Positions 10,910 to 22,566 of a DNA stretch of 48,950 nt are shown in pieces. The DNA is taken from NCBI GenBank assembly GCA_964619935.1, contig CAZUGO010000065.1, forward strand, positions 1-48,950, in the 5' to 3' direction. The position numbers and the translations under genes are program-made. The notes beneath the pieces were generated by a model, which was not told the DNA's origin, did not search any database, and saw nothing but the letters and a program-made list of their open reading frames with translations. Position 1 is the first letter of the stretch; the number at the start of each line of letters is the position of its first letter. This stretch comes from CAZUGO01 sp964619935. Lineage in GTDB: Bacteria; Planctomycetota; Phycisphaerae; UBA1845; CAIVHJ01.

Positions 10910-11950
10910 ATGTCTCGTCTCGTCATGGTGACCTTGACCTGCTGGCTGACGCTGGCCCCGCCGGGGCCCGCCCAGGACGCCCCCTGGCCGCAGCACATCG
11001 ACGCCAGAACCGAGAAGGCCATCCGCCGCGGCCTGGAATATCTGGCCGGCACGCAGGACCGCCAGGGCACCTGGCGGAACGCCGGCACCTACGGATCGTA
11101 CCCGGTGGCCATGACCTCGCTGGCGGCCCTGGCCCTGCTGATGAGCGGCAGCACCTTGTCGGAAGGGCCGTATGCCGAAAACATCGACCGCGCCACCAGC
11201 TACCTGATCTCCGCCAGCCGCGGCAACGGGCTGATTGCTTCGCCGCTGGAGGAGTCGCGCTCGATGTACGGCCACGGCTTCTCGATGCTGTTTCTGGGAC
11301 AACTCTACGGCATGGAACCTGATGCCGAACGACAGCAGCGCATTTCCCGCGTGCTGCGCGACGGCGTGGCCCTGACCGCCCGCAGCCAGAGCCGCGACGG
11401 CGGCTGGTTGTACACCCCGGATTCGCAGGGCGACGAAGGCTCGGTGACCATCACCCAGGTGCAGGCCTTGCGGTCCTGCCGCAACGCCGGGGTGGCCGTC
11501 CCCAAGAAAGTCATCGATGACGCCATGCGCTACCTGGATCTGTCGATGCGACCCGATGGCGGAATCGCCTACCGCGCCCGGCAGTTCGGCAACAGCCGCC
11601 CGCCGATCACCGCCGCAGCGGTGGTCTGCTGGTACAATGCCGGATTGTACGACTACCCCAACGCCACCAAGGCCCTGGCGTACTGCAAGGCCAACATCGG
11701 CATCGGCGCCGACCGATCGGGCGCCGCAGGACATTATTACTATGCGCACCTATACTATGCTCAGGCCATGTACTTGTCCGGCGAGCGGGATTGGAACGAC
11801 TACTTCCCCAAGATGCGCGATTACCTGCTGGGGCAGCAGGATGCCGACGGGAGCTGGCAGGGAGACAGCGTCGGAAAGGTTTACGGCACGGCGGTGGCGT
11901 TGATCATTCTACAATTGCCGTACAACACGCTCCCGATCATGCAGCGCTAA
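10910..11950 (+). CDS. Secreted alpha/alpha-toroid protein (prenyltransferase/squalene-oxidase repeat fold)
   Basis: This 346-residue exported protein begins with a signal peptide (about 1-21) and then has repeats of the type GLEYLAGTQDRQGTW, SRDGGWLY, MRPDGGIAY and LLGQQDADGSW. These are the Q-W-like helical repeats of the prenyltransferase/squalene cyclase toroid. The acidic DxDD of true squalene-hopene cyclases is absent and the protein is half their length, so terpene cyclisation is unlikely. ATG at 10910 is chosen because GAGGA lies 7 bases before it; an upstream in-frame start would overlap the previous gene by about 200 bases. Genes of this class often sit beside MoxR/DUF58 operons in planctomycetes; their substrate is unknown. 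Confidence 0.82.
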   Translation: MSRLVMVTLTCWLTLAPPGPAQDAPWPQHIDARTEKAIRRGLEYLAGTQDRQGTWRNAGTYGSYPVAMTSLAALALLMSGSTLSEGPYAENIDRATSYLISASRGNGLIASPLEESRSMYGHGFSMLFLGQLYGMEPDAERQQRISRVLRDGVALTARSQSRDGGWLYTPDSQGDEGSVTITQVQALRSCRNAGVAVPKKVIDDAMRYLDLSMRPDGGIAYRARQFGNSRPPITAAAVVCWYNAGLYDYPNATKALAYCKANIGIGADRSGAAGHYYYAHLYYAQAMYLSGERDWNDYFPKMRDYLLGQQDADGSWQGDSVGKVYGTAVALIILQLPYNTLPIMQR

Positions 11951-11970
11951 CCTCAAGCAAAGGAACCCTC

Positions 11971-13053
<1,083 letters not shown>

Positions 13054-13938
13054 GGTCCTGGGCAAACTGGCCCGCCTGGAACTGCGGGCCCGCTCGGTGG
13101 TCGAAGGGTTCGTCAGCGGCCTGCACAACAGTCCGTACCACGGCTTCTCCGTGGAGTTCGCCGAACACCGCGAGTATGTGCCCGGGGATGACGTCCGGCA
13201 CATCGACTGGCGGGTGTTCGCGAAAGCCGATCGCTTCTACATCAAGCAGTACGAGGAGGAGACCAACCTGCGCTGCCACCTGCTGCTGGACTGCTCCGGA
13301 TCGATGGCCTACCCCGAACACGCCGACGCCGCAGCCTGGACCAAGTGGACCTACGCGTCCACCCTGGCGGCCTCGCTGGCCTATTTGCAGGCCCGCCAGC
13401 AGGACGCCGTGGGGCTGACGCTGTTCGATCATGAAATCCGCCGGCAACTGCCGCCCGCCGGCAATCCGCGACAGTTGAGCAACATGCTCACCCTGATCGA
13501 AGGGCAGGTCCCGCAGCACAAGACCGATGTCAAGGTGCTGTTCCGCTATCTCGCCGACCACATCCGTCAACGCAGCATGGTGGTGGTCATCTCCGACCTG
13601 CTGACCGACCTGGACGAGGTCATTGCCGGGCTGCAGCGCCTGCGACACACCCATCATGAAGTGCTGGTCTTTCACGTCCTGGATCATGACGAGCTGGAGT
13701 TTCCGTTCACCGACCAGACGCTGTTCGAGGGCATCGAGGTGCCGCTGGAACTGCTGACCGATCCCCAGGCCCTGCGGCAATCCTACCGGCGCCGGGTGCA
13801 GGCGTTCATCCAGCGACTGCGTTCGCTGTGCGTCAACAACCGCATCGACTACGCCCTGCTGTCGACGCGGGACCCGCTGGACGTGGCCCTGACCACGTTT
13901 CTCGCCAAACGGATGCACGGCATTCGGGCGCTGGCGCG

Positions 13939-16194
13939 ATGAGCACACTGCCCTGCGCCCTCGCCGCCTTGGTGACACCGGCCTTGTTCGTCGCCGGTGC
14001 CGCGGCCAGCGCCGTTCCGATCGTCATCCACCTGCTGGCCAAACGGCGGTTCCAGCGGATCCGCTGGGCGGCGGTCGAGTTCCTGGTGCTCGCCGAAAAA
14101 GAGAACCGCCGCAAGATCAATCTGCGGCAACTGGTCCTGCTGGCCCTGCGCTGCCTGGCCCTGGCGCTCCTCGGGCTGCTGCTGGCCCGGCCGTTCGCCA
14201 ACCCCGCGGCCCTGCTCGCCGCCTTGGGATCCGGCAGCGGGGCCTTGCGGATTTGCATCCTCGATGACTCCTTCAGCATGGGCTATCGCCACGGGGCCAG
14301 CAGCACCTTCGACCGGGCCCGCGACGATCTGCTGCGGCTGGTCGAAGGCTTGCAGCAGCGCGGCGGTCACGACCGGCTCACCGTGCTGTTGACCTCGCAA
14401 CCGGCCGCGCCGCTGATCGAGTCGCAACGACTCGACACCCTGGAGGTCGCGGAACTGGGCGACCGGCTGGCCGCCCGGGCACCGGCCGAGGTGCCCGCAA
14501 ACATCGCCGGCGTCCTCCGTGGACTGGCCGATCGCCTGCGCGGCGATCCCGAAGCCACCGCGGTCACCATTCACGTGCTCAGCGATCTGCAGAAAACCGA
14601 CTGGTTGCCGGCGGCAGCCGACGGGGACCGCGGCACCTCGCCGCTGCAAGCGTTTGCCGACTGGCCGGAAGCACACACCCTGTCCATCGTGCTGATGCCC
14701 GCCGGCGACCTTCCCCGCCCGAACCTGGCGGTGACCGCCCTGGGCAGCGAACAGTCGCACGTGGTCGCGACCCTTGAGAACCGCATGACCGCCACCGTCC
14801 GCAACTGGTCGACCGAGGCCGCGCCCGCCGGCCGGCTGACCGTGTATCTGGAGGATGCCGCTCTGCCCGACGTTGCCGTACCCGAGATCCCCGCGGGCGC
14901 CGCCGTGCAGGTGGGGCTGGACGTGACCTTTCCCGCGGAAGGACCGCAGACGCTGCGCGTGCAGCTCGCCCCCGACGCCCTGGCCATCGATGATCAGCGG
15001 CTGGTGACCTATGACGTCCAGGCGGCCATCCGGGTGCTGCTGGTCGACGGCGAACCCAGCAGTAGCCGCCTCGAAGACGAAGTGTCCCTGCTCAAGACCG
15101 CCCTGCGCCCCGAAGGCGAGACCTTCAGCGGATTCGATGTCACCGTGATCGGTGAGTCCGACCTGGCCACAGCCCGATTCGATCGCTACCACGAGGTCAT
15201 TCTGGCCAACGTCTATCGCCTGGACCGCGAGGCCGCCCGGCAACTGCAGGAATTCGTCGAGGGCGGCGGCGGCCTGGCGGTGTTCCTGGGCGATCAAATC
15301 GACTCCGAATGGTACAACGAACGGCTGTGGCAGGACGGTCAGGGATTGCTGCCTTGCCAAGTCGGCCCGCGGATCCGCAGCGAACCGGGCCAGACGCCCG
15401 CCGGCCTGCAGGTGGTCGATCCGACCCATCCACTTCTGCGGGCCTTCGCGGGCGACGATTCCGACCTGTTCGGCGAGGTGTGGTTCTGGGAATACGTCGA
15501 CTGCGTGATGCCGCAACAACCCGCGGAAACCGCCGAGCGGCTCGCAACGCGGACCATTGCCCGCTTCAGCGACGGCCGCGACAGCCCCGCTGTCGCCGAA
15601 AGCCGCCCGGGACGCGGCCGGGTGCTGGTGTTGACTTCCACGGCCGATCTGGAGTGGAACAACTGGGCGAAGTGGCCGAGCTACGTGGTGGTCATGCAGG
15701 AGCTGGGCCACTGCCTGGCGGCCGCCGCGGATCACCTGCCCGAGACCACCGCGGGCGAACCGCTGCATGTGCTGATCAATGCCGATGCCTATCAACCCGA
15801 TGCCACGGTTCGGCCTCCCGGTTATCCGGCGGTGCCCGAGTCAGCCGTTCGCGGCACGCCCACCGCCGACGGTCACGCCTATGACCTGGCCTGGGAGGAT
15901 ACCGGACACCGCGGCGTGTATCGCTTTGTGGTGGCCGAGACCTCCGGCCAACCGGCGATCATCGAGCAGAGCGTCAACGTCGATCCTACCGAGAGCCGGC
16001 TGGAATCGTGCGCGGAGCACGATCTGCGGCGCAGCGCTCCACAGATCCCTTTTCGTTATGTCGATCCATCGGCAACGCCGCTCGATGAACCCATCGAACA
16101 CCAACGGGAGTTCTGGCCCGTCCTGCTCATGATGGTGCTGGCGGTGCTGCTGCTGGAGCAAACCCTGGCGTGTTGGTTCGGACGGACCGCATGA
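13939..16194 (+). CDS. BatA-type membrane protein with VWA and glutamine-amidotransferase-like domains
   Basis: This 751-residue protein starts with the BatA N-terminal domain: helix VTPALFVAGAAASAVPIVIH, the motif HLLAKRRFQRIRWAAVEFL, then a second membrane helix LVLLALRCLALALLGLLLA. A VWA domain follows with metal-site motif LDDSFSM (about residue 113). A later segment starting VRVLLVDGEP resembles the class I glutamine-amidotransferase-like fold seen in large Bat proteins, without a recognisable catalytic triad. A single C-terminal helix near residues 728-745 anchors the tail. Start and stop both overlap neighbouring genes by 4 bases. The bulk is expected in the periplasm. Confidence 0.87.
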   Translation: MSTLPCALAALVTPALFVAGAAASAVPIVIHLLAKRRFQRIRWAAVEFLVLAEKENRRKINLRQLVLLALRCLALALLGLLLARPFANPAALLAALGSGSGALRICILDDSFSMGYRHGASSTFDRARDDLLRLVEGLQQRGGHDRLTVLLTSQPAAPLIESQRLDTLEVAELGDRLAARAPAEVPANIAGVLRGLADRLRGDPEATAVTIHVLSDLQKTDWLPAAADGDRGTSPLQAFADWPEAHTLSIVLMPAGDLPRPNLAVTALGSEQSHVVATLENRMTATVRNWSTEAAPAGRLTVYLEDAALPDVAVPEIPAGAAVQVGLDVTFPAEGPQTLRVQLAPDALAIDDQRLVTYDVQAAIRVLLVDGEPSSSRLEDEVSLLKTALRPEGETFSGFDVTVIGESDLATARFDRYHEVILANVYRLDREAARQLQEFVEGGGGLAVFLGDQIDSEWYNERLWQDGQGLLPCQVGPRIRSEPGQTPAGLQVVDPTHPLLRAFAGDDSDLFGEVWFWEYVDCVMPQQPAETAERLATRTIARFSDGRDSPAVAESRPGRGRVLVLTSTADLEWNNWAKWPSYVVVMQELGHCLAAAADHLPETTAGEPLHVLINADAYQPDATVRPPGYPAVPESAVRGTPTADGHAYDLAWEDTGHRGVYRFVVAETSGQPAIIEQSVNVDPTESRLESCAEHDLRRSAPQIPFRYVDPSATPLDEPIEHQREFWPVLLMMVLAVLLLEQTLACWFGRTA

Positions 16195-18656
16195 TTGCCG
16201 CGACCCGCACACCACTGGCCGAAGTCCGCGTCGAAGACCGCCTGGAGCTGTCCAACTTGCCGGAGCACTGGTTGGCGGTCCTGGGTCTGGCCACCGTGCT
16301 GGGGGTGTGCTGGTGGGTCATCCGTACTTATCGCCGTGAATCCCGCGCCGGTGCATCGTCCGGCGGACGGCTGTTTCTGGCCGCATTGCGCTGCACGGTG
16401 GTCGGCGCCCTGGCGCTGATCTGGCTCCAGCCCGTGCGCGTCCGCTATCTGCATCACCACGTCGAGTCTGCCACGCTGGTGCTGGTCGATGGCTCGGCCA
16501 GCATGCAGATCCGCGACGACTACCGCCAGCCGCAGGAACGCCGCCAGGTGGACGACCTGCTCCGCCAGACCGGAGCTGCCGAGCCGCCCGGCGGACCGAT
16601 TGCACGTGATCAACTGGTCCGGGCCGTCTTACAAGGGAACGAGGCCGCCTTCCTGCGCGGCTTGCAGCGGCGCAACCGAACCACGGTGTACCAGTTCGCC
16701 GAGGCCCCGATCGAACTCATGACCCTGCCCGCCACCCGTCCGGGGTCGGCAGGCTCCGGAGCATCCACCGCGATCGAGCCGGCCGCCGTCGCCCTGCAGT
16801 TCACCGGCCGGCGAACCGACCTGGGGGCGACCCTGCGATCCGCGGTCACCGCGCTCGACTCTGCACCGCTGGCCGGCGTGGTGCTGCTCAGCGACGGCGG
16901 CATCAACCATGGAGAATCGGTGGCCGTGCTCGCCGAGTTCGCCCGCGCCCAGAACATTCCGATCCATGCCATCGGCATTGGTGAGGCGGCCCCCCCGCGA
17001 AACCTGCGGGTTGCCGAACTGGAGGCCCCCGCTCACGTGTTCATCCGCGACCCGTTTCAGATCCGCACCCGCGTCGAAAGCCGCGAAATGAGCGGTGAGG
17101 CCATGACCGTGACCTTCAGCATGCGGGCCCTGGACCAGGCCAGCGGCACCCAGACCCTCAAGCAGGAAACCCGCGTCATCAACGGCTCGCCCGAGGACAC
17201 CGTGCTGATGATCGATCACCAGGTGCGCACGCCCGGCCGTTATGCCTGCCGCGTGCAGATCGATTCGCAGGTCAGCGAGCCGATCCAGTCGGACAATCAG
17301 CGCGAGGTATTCATCAATGTCCTGGACGACCAGTTGCGGGTGCTGCTGGTGGCCGGCGGTCCCAGTTGGTTGTATCGCTATGTCTCGCGATTGTTTCAAC
17401 GGGATGAGACCGTCGACATCAGTTGCTGGCTGCAATCAGCGGATCGCACCGCGGTGCGCGACGGAGACACGGTCATCGACCACCTGCCGGCCACCGCCCA
17501 GGAACTCGCGGACTACGACGTCATCGTGCTGCTCGATCCCGACCCACGCCAACTGCCCGCCGACTGGGCGACCGTGCTCGACCACCAGGTCACCCGCAAC
17601 GGCTGCGGGGTGCTGTATTGCGCCGGGCGGAAGTACACCGCCCGGCTGTTTCGCGACCCCGACAGCGCCGCGCTGATCGACTTGCTGCCGGTGGTGCCCG
17701 ATCCGGAGGCCGACCTGATCTTGAACGAAATCGGCTACTACCAGACGCACAGCGTCCCCATCGAGTTTCCAGACCGCGCCTGGGACAACCCCATCCTGGC
17801 TTCAGGCCACGCCGCCGACGTCAGCAGCGACATCTGGCAGCAGATCGGCCGGCTGTACTGGCATTACCCCGTCAAACACGAGAAACCGGCGGCCACGGTG
17901 CTGATGCGCCACGGACACCCCCGAATGCGCAACGCCCACGGCGGCCACGTGCTGTTGGCCATGCAGTACGTCGGCGCCGGACGAACCACCTACCTGGCTT
18001 TTGACAGCACCTGGCGCTGGCGGCGGTATGATGAAGCACTGTTTAACCAGTTCTGGATTCAGAATGTCCGCTACCTCGCCGAAGGCCGGCTGCTGGGCAG
18101 CGCCCCGCGCGGCCGCCTGGAGTCCGATCGTGACACCTATGAACCCGGAGACACCATCTTGTTCAAGGCCCGGCTGACCGATGCGAACTACGAGCCCCTG
18201 GAACTCGCCGCGGTCACCCTGGAGACGCAACTGGACGGCGACCCGGCAACCGCTGCCCGGATTGAGCTGGGGCGCGATCCGCTGCGGATCGGCTGGTACC
18301 GCGGCCAACTGGCAACCCGCCGACCGGGCCGGCTGCAGGCGATTCTGCGGCTGGCGGACGGCGACGCCGCCGCCACCCTGCAGCACGAGGTCAGCATCGT
18401 TGAACCCGATCGCGAATTACGGGCCCCGCAGATGGACCGCGATCGCCTGGTCACCCTGGCGGAACGCTCGGACGGCGGGCGGTACTACAATATTCACGAG
18501 GCCTTCAGCGTGCTGGACGCCATTCCCGATCGCCACGAAACGCGGGTCGACCGTCAGACCCCACGGCCCATCTGGGACACGCCGTGGGTGTTGGCGGCCC
18601 TGGTCGGATTACTGGGCACCGAGTGGGCCCTGAGGAAGAAATGGCAGCTGCTGTGA
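16191..18656 (+). CDS. Membrane-anchored VWA-domain protein of the MoxR operon
   Basis: This 821-residue protein has an N-terminal membrane helix (LAVLGLATVLGVCWWVI), a second near ALRCTVVGALALIWL, and a VWA domain with LVLVDGSASM and later VVLLSDGGINHGES. The middle contains an Ig-like stretch and another amidotransferase-like segment starting LRVLLVAGGP. It ends with a single membrane helix (WVLAALVGLLGTEWAL) and basic residues. ATG at 16191 overlaps the previous stop (ATGA). It is a diverged paralogue of the preceding BatA-like protein in layout: TM pair, VWA, amidotransferase-like domain, C-terminal TM. No enzymatic role can be assigned. Confidence 0.85.
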   Translation: MIAATRTPLAEVRVEDRLELSNLPEHWLAVLGLATVLGVCWWVIRTYRRESRAGASSGGRLFLAALRCTVVGALALIWLQPVRVRYLHHHVESATLVLVDGSASMQIRDDYRQPQERRQVDDLLRQTGAAEPPGGPIARDQLVRAVLQGNEAAFLRGLQRRNRTTVYQFAEAPIELMTLPATRPGSAGSGASTAIEPAAVALQFTGRRTDLGATLRSAVTALDSAPLAGVVLLSDGGINHGESVAVLAEFARAQNIPIHAIGIGEAAPPRNLRVAELEAPAHVFIRDPFQIRTRVESREMSGEAMTVTFSMRALDQASGTQTLKQETRVINGSPEDTVLMIDHQVRTPGRYACRVQIDSQVSEPIQSDNQREVFINVLDDQLRVLLVAGGPSWLYRYVSRLFQRDETVDISCWLQSADRTAVRDGDTVIDHLPATAQELADYDVIVLLDPDPRQLPADWATVLDHQVTRNGCGVLYCAGRKYTARLFRDPDSAALIDLLPVVPDPEADLILNEIGYYQTHSVPIEFPDRAWDNPILASGHAADVSSDIWQQIGRLYWHYPVKHEKPAATVLMRHGHPRMRNAHGGHVLLAMQYVGAGRTTYLAFDSTWRWRRYDEALFNQFWIQNVRYLAEGRLLGSAPRGRLESDRDTYEPGDTILFKARLTDANYEPLELAAVTLETQLDGDPATAARIELGRDPLRIGWYRGQLATRRPGRLQAILRLADGDAAATLQHEVSIVEPDRELRAPQMDRDRLVTLAERSDGGRYYNIHEAFSVLDAIPDRHETRVDRQTPRPIWDTPWVLAALVGLLGTEWALRKKWQLL

Positions 18657-20782
18657 CATCCCGCGCGGCCCACGAGCACTTCGCCCGAAGCGTGGTCCCC
18701 CGGCTGGACGCCCTGCGCCGCAAGGTCCGCGGATTGGTGCTGTTGCAGGGTTGCCTGCACCTGGGCCTGGTGGCGCTGGGCTGCTTCGGGATCCAACTGC
18801 TGGTCGACTACGGCTTGCACCTGCGGGTCGACCTGCGGGCGGCACTGCTGGCCGTGGTGCTGCTGACCCTGGCCGCAACCCTGTGGCGGACCGTGCTGAC
18901 CCCGTGGCGCAAACCGGTCGACGTTGCCGACATTGCCCAGGTCCTGGAACAGCGCTTCCCCCACCTGCAGAGCCGTTTGATCAGCGCGATCGAGTTCTCC
19001 GATCCGTTGCCGCGCGATCCGGCGATCCACTCTGAAGCCCTGGTCCGGCACATGCTTGCCCAGACCGAACGGCTGGCGGGCGAACTGCCGATGGATGCGA
19101 TTCTCAACCGGCAGCAGGCCCGCCGCCAGGCCGGTCTGTGCTGCATCGTGCTGGCGATTCCCGTCCTGCTCAGCGTCTTCGCCCAGGAGACCATGGGCAC
19201 CTGGTTTGAGCGCAATATCCTGCTCGGCGAAGCCCGCTGGGGACAAGCGACCCACCTGATACTGCTGAACGATGACGACCGCGACGGGCTCATCCAGGCG
19301 CCGCGGGGCGATGATCTGGTCATTCGGGTCAAGGCCGTCGGCAGGCGGCCCCGACACCTGCGCATTGACATGCAGTTTGACACCGGCAGCCGCGAAGGTC
19401 AGTTGATGACCGCTGTCGGCTCGGACGAGTTTCGGTTCACGATCCCGCGCATCAGCCAGGGGCTGGTGCTGGGCCTGCGCGGCGGCGACGACCGGGTGGA
19501 TGGCGTCCGCGTCGCGCTGGTCGATCGGCCGCGGGTCAGCGAAGCCCAGGTCCGGGTGTATCCGCCGGCGTATACGGCAGAACCGCCCTACGACTTGCGC
19601 AGCGGCAAGTCGCTCATCGAGGTGCTTCCGGGCAGCGAGGTCGAAATCGACATTGTCGTGAACAAGCCGGTGGCCCAGGCCACACTGGTGTGCGATCAGC
19701 AGGACATCGCCCCAGCCCAACCGCAGGCGGCAGGTTTCAGCACCCGCTTCGCGCCACAACACGATGCCACCTGCAGTTTCGCGCTGCTGGACGCCAACGG
19801 GCTGGCCAACACCGTCCGCCGCCAGTTCGTCGTGCGCCTGGTCCCCGACGCTCCACCGGTCGTCGAGCTGAACGTGCCGGGTGCTGGGGAGGTGCTGACG
19901 CCGCAGGCACAACTGCAACTGGCGCTGCAATTCAAGGATCGCTACGGGCTGGCCGAGGCCGCCGTAGTCTACCGCCTGGGTGATGCAGCGGCCGAGGACC
20001 ACCGACTCCCCGCCGACGATCTGAATCCCGGCGCCACCCAACTCGCCACCACGCTGGCGCTGCGACTGCCCGAACTGGGCGCCGAGGAAGGCCAACGACT
20101 GACCCTCCAGGGCGAAGCCCGCGACGCCAACAACATCAGCGGCCCCGGAATCGGAACCTCCGCCCAGTACAGCTATCGCATCGTCAGCGCCGAAGCACTG
20201 CTGGCCGAACTCGGCCGCCGTGAACAGGAGTTTCAGCAGGAATTCGGGCGATTGGTCAACAGCCAGGAGCAACTCCGCAATGATCTGCTGAGCGCCGCCA
20301 CCCTGGCCGCCCGCAATCCCGACGCACGCGATCCGCTGCGCGACCTGATGGCCGCGGCGGAACGACGCCAGCGCCAACTGGCTCGCCAGACCGGTCATGT
20401 CCGCGGGCAGTTTCAGCGCATCTTTGATGAGTTGGCCCTGAACCAGCTGGACACACCGCAGGTTCGCAAGCGGCTGATCGTCGGGATCGTGCGGCCGCTC
20501 GATGCCCTGGCCGCCCGCGCCCTGACCGAAGCCGCCGACGACATCGCTCGATTCGAAGACCCCCAGCGTTCGGTGTCGTTCGCGAACCTGGATCACACCC
20601 AGCAGGCGCTGCTCCAGGAGATGCAGCGGATCCTGAACCAGATGGCCCGTTGGGAAGGCTTCCACGAAACGCTGGGCCTGCTGCAGGCCGTGATCGATAT
20701 GCAACGGCAGTTGAAAGAAGAAACCGACCGAACCTTGCACCACCAGTTGGACGACATCTTCGGCACGGAGGATAAGCAATGA
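18641..20782 (+). CDS. DUF4175-like membrane protein with coiled-coil tail
   Basis: This 713-residue protein has two N-terminal membrane helices (about residues 25-75), then the segment VADIAQVLEQRFPHLQSRLISAIEF typical of DUF4175-like proteins, and a third helix, CIVLAIPVLLSVFAQ. A beta-rich periplasmic stretch follows and then a long charged coiled-coil C-terminus (from about residue 520). ATG at 18641 has GAGGA 4-5 bases upstream and overlaps the preceding gene by 16 bases. Such proteins accompany MoxR/VWA operons in planctomycetes and some proteobacteria; their function is unknown. Confidence 0.75.
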   Translation: MAAAVTSRAAHEHFARSVVPRLDALRRKVRGLVLLQGCLHLGLVALGCFGIQLLVDYGLHLRVDLRAALLAVVLLTLAATLWRTVLTPWRKPVDVADIAQVLEQRFPHLQSRLISAIEFSDPLPRDPAIHSEALVRHMLAQTERLAGELPMDAILNRQQARRQAGLCCIVLAIPVLLSVFAQETMGTWFERNILLGEARWGQATHLILLNDDDRDGLIQAPRGDDLVIRVKAVGRRPRHLRIDMQFDTGSREGQLMTAVGSDEFRFTIPRISQGLVLGLRGGDDRVDGVRVALVDRPRVSEAQVRVYPPAYTAEPPYDLRSGKSLIEVLPGSEVEIDIVVNKPVAQATLVCDQQDIAPAQPQAAGFSTRFAPQHDATCSFALLDANGLANTVRRQFVVRLVPDAPPVVELNVPGAGEVLTPQAQLQLALQFKDRYGLAEAAVVYRLGDAAAEDHRLPADDLNPGATQLATTLALRLPELGAEEGQRLTLQGEARDANNISGPGIGTSAQYSYRIVSAEALLAELGRREQEFQQEFGRLVNSQEQLRNDLLSAATLAARNPDARDPLRDLMAAAERRQRQLARQTGHVRGQFQRIFDELALNQLDTPQVRKRLIVGIVRPLDALAARALTEAADDIARFEDPQRSVSFANLDHTQQALLQEMQRILNQMARWEGFHETLGLLQAVIDMQRQLKEETDRTLHHQLDDIFGTEDKQ

Positions 20783-22566
20783 GGCATCCGGCCCGAAACC
20801 CAACCAGCATCCGCAGGTGGCTGCGGCTGGGGGTCGCGCTGGCAGTGGGTCTGCCGGGCGCCGCGGCCCAGGAACCGCAAGCCAGCGCTCCGCTGGCAGC
20901 CAAGCAGGAAATGGTCCGCGACCGGCTGACCCGGCTCCAGGACCACATGTATCGATTGATTGAAACCCTCAAGGAGCAGGAGCCGGCCCAGGCCCAACGC
21001 CTGGAAGAAGCGCTGTCGCAGATGGGTGAGCTGGGCATTCGACAGCACCTCCAGGTCATCGTCGAGCTGCTGAACCGCGACCAGCTCGACCAGGCCGTCC
21101 AGAACCAGGAATCCCTGCTCACCGATCTGGGGAGCCTGTTGGCCCTGTTGATGGCCGAAGCGGACGACCCCGCGCGATTGGAAGCGGACATCAAGCGACT
21201 GGAAGCGCTGCTGCAAGACGTTGAGCAGCTCATCACCGCCGAACACGAACATCTGGAGGATGCCCGAGCCGCCGATCAAGCCATGAACTCCGGAAGACCC
21301 GACCCCCGATTGGCGGCGGCCATCAACGATCTGATCGCCGCCCAACAGGAACTCCACGACCGCACAGTGGCCCGTGATCAGGGCCAATCTGACACGCCGC
21401 CTGCAGCGCTGCGCGAGGCCCAGGCGGATCTTAAAGGCCGCGCCGAAGCCCTGGCCGGGGAACTGGGCGAGCGCCGGGAAGCACAGGCGGCCGACGGGCT
21501 GATCCGGGCGGCACAGAATATGGAGGATGCCACTTTGGACATGAGGGAGGACGCGCTGGCCGCGGCCCTCGATGCCCAGGAGGATGCCATCAAGGACTTG
21601 CAGCAAGCGCTGGAGCAGTTGAGCCGCACGCCCAACCCCAACGCGAAAGCACCCGAACTCGCCGCATTGGCCGACAACCAATCCGAGACCGCGCAGGACG
21701 CCAAGCGTCTGCTCACGGAAATGAAGGATCAAGGTCCGGCAACGCCGGGGCAGGACCCTGTCGAAATGGCGGCATCCCACATGGACCATGCCGCCGAGCA
21801 GCTCGGCCAACAAGGCGATCCGGCGGCCGCCGCCACCGAGCAAGAGCAGGCCCTGCAACAACTGGAACACGCCCAAGCCCAAATGAAACAGCGGCTCGAT
21901 GAACTCAAGCGCCAGTTGCAGCAGCAGAAACTTGCCGACCTGGAAGCCCGATTTCGCGAGCTGCTGGTCGAGCAGGAAGCCGTCAACCGCAACACCCTCG
22001 AGTTGCACGCGCTGGGTGTCGCACACTGGCGGCGCACCCACCAGCTTCAGGCGATTGAACAGGGGCAGGTTCAACAGAAACTCAGCGGCAGCGCCCAGGA
22101 GTGCCTGGTAATTCTGCAGGAGGATGCCACCACCACCGTGCTGCCCCAGATGGTCGAGCAGCTTCGTGATGACATGGCGACCGCCGGCGGCCGGCTGCTA
22201 CAGGCCCAGGTGGCCGAAGCCACACAGGCATTGCAGCAGGAGATTACCGCCACCTTGGAGGACATCCTGGAGGTGCTGGAACAAGATCCCCAGGCCCCCA
22301 ATCCGCGGAATCAAGACCCACAGCGGCAGCAGCAAGCCACGTCGCCCGGCGAGCCGCCCTTGCTGCCAGATTCCGCGGAGCTCAAGCTGCTGACCCAGCT
22401 GCAGCAGCGGGTTTTCACACGCACGCAGCAGGCCAATCGCGTGCCGCAGCCGGACGTCAGCCGCCTGCTGCGGATTGCCGAAAAGCAGAAGCGAATCGCC
22501 GAAATGACCGAAGCCATGGACCGCAAGCTGAAATCAGGCGGCTCGCCGCCGGGGGCCCAACCATGA
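20779..22566 (+). CDS. Secreted coiled-coil protein of the MoxR operon
   Basis: This 595-residue protein has a signal peptide (about 1-30, ending GAAAQ) and is almost entirely helical and rich in Gln, Glu, Ala and Leu, with heptad-like spacing through residues 40-560. Blocks such as LEEALSQM, LQQALEQLSR and LEHAQAQMKQRL look like repeated helical hairpins. No catalytic motif is visible. It overlaps both neighbours by 4 bases (ATGA). Its composition matches the coiled-coil end of the preceding DUF4175-like protein, so the two may assemble side by side; this is inference. Confidence 0.7.
   Translation: MRHPARNPTSIRRWLRLGVALAVGLPGAAAQEPQASAPLAAKQEMVRDRLTRLQDHMYRLIETLKEQEPAQAQRLEEALSQMGELGIRQHLQVIVELLNRDQLDQAVQNQESLLTDLGSLLALLMAEADDPARLEADIKRLEALLQDVEQLITAEHEHLEDARAADQAMNSGRPDPRLAAAINDLIAAQQELHDRTVARDQGQSDTPPAALREAQADLKGRAEALAGELGERREAQAADGLIRAAQNMEDATLDMREDALAAALDAQEDAIKDLQQALEQLSRTPNPNAKAPELAALADNQSETAQDAKRLLTEMKDQGPATPGQDPVEMAASHMDHAAEQLGQQGDPAAAATEQEQALQQLEHAQAQMKQRLDELKRQLQQQKLADLEARFRELLVEQEAVNRNTLELHALGVAHWRRTHQLQAIEQGQVQQKLSGSAQECLVILQEDATTTVLPQMVEQLRDDMATAGGRLLQAQVAEATQALQQEITATLEDILEVLEQDPQAPNPRNQDPQRQQQATSPGEPPLLPDSAELKLLTQLQQRVFTRTQQANRVPQPDVSRLLRIAEKQKRIAEMTEAMDRKLKSGGSPPGAQP

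Noticed and set aside
10910..11950. Reading the toroid protein as squalene-hopene cyclase, linking it to the HpnP-like enzyme
   Set aside because: It is about half the length, secreted, and lacks the DxDD catalytic motif; the two genes are also 35 kb apart.
13849..15795. 648-residue minus-strand frame opposite the BatA-like gene
   Set aside because: Antisense of a well-supported gene; composition rich in Gln/Gly/His without motifs.
18554..20803. 749-residue minus-strand frame opposite the DUF4175-like gene
   Set aside because: Mirrors the coding strand's codon pattern; no ribosome binding site or domain.
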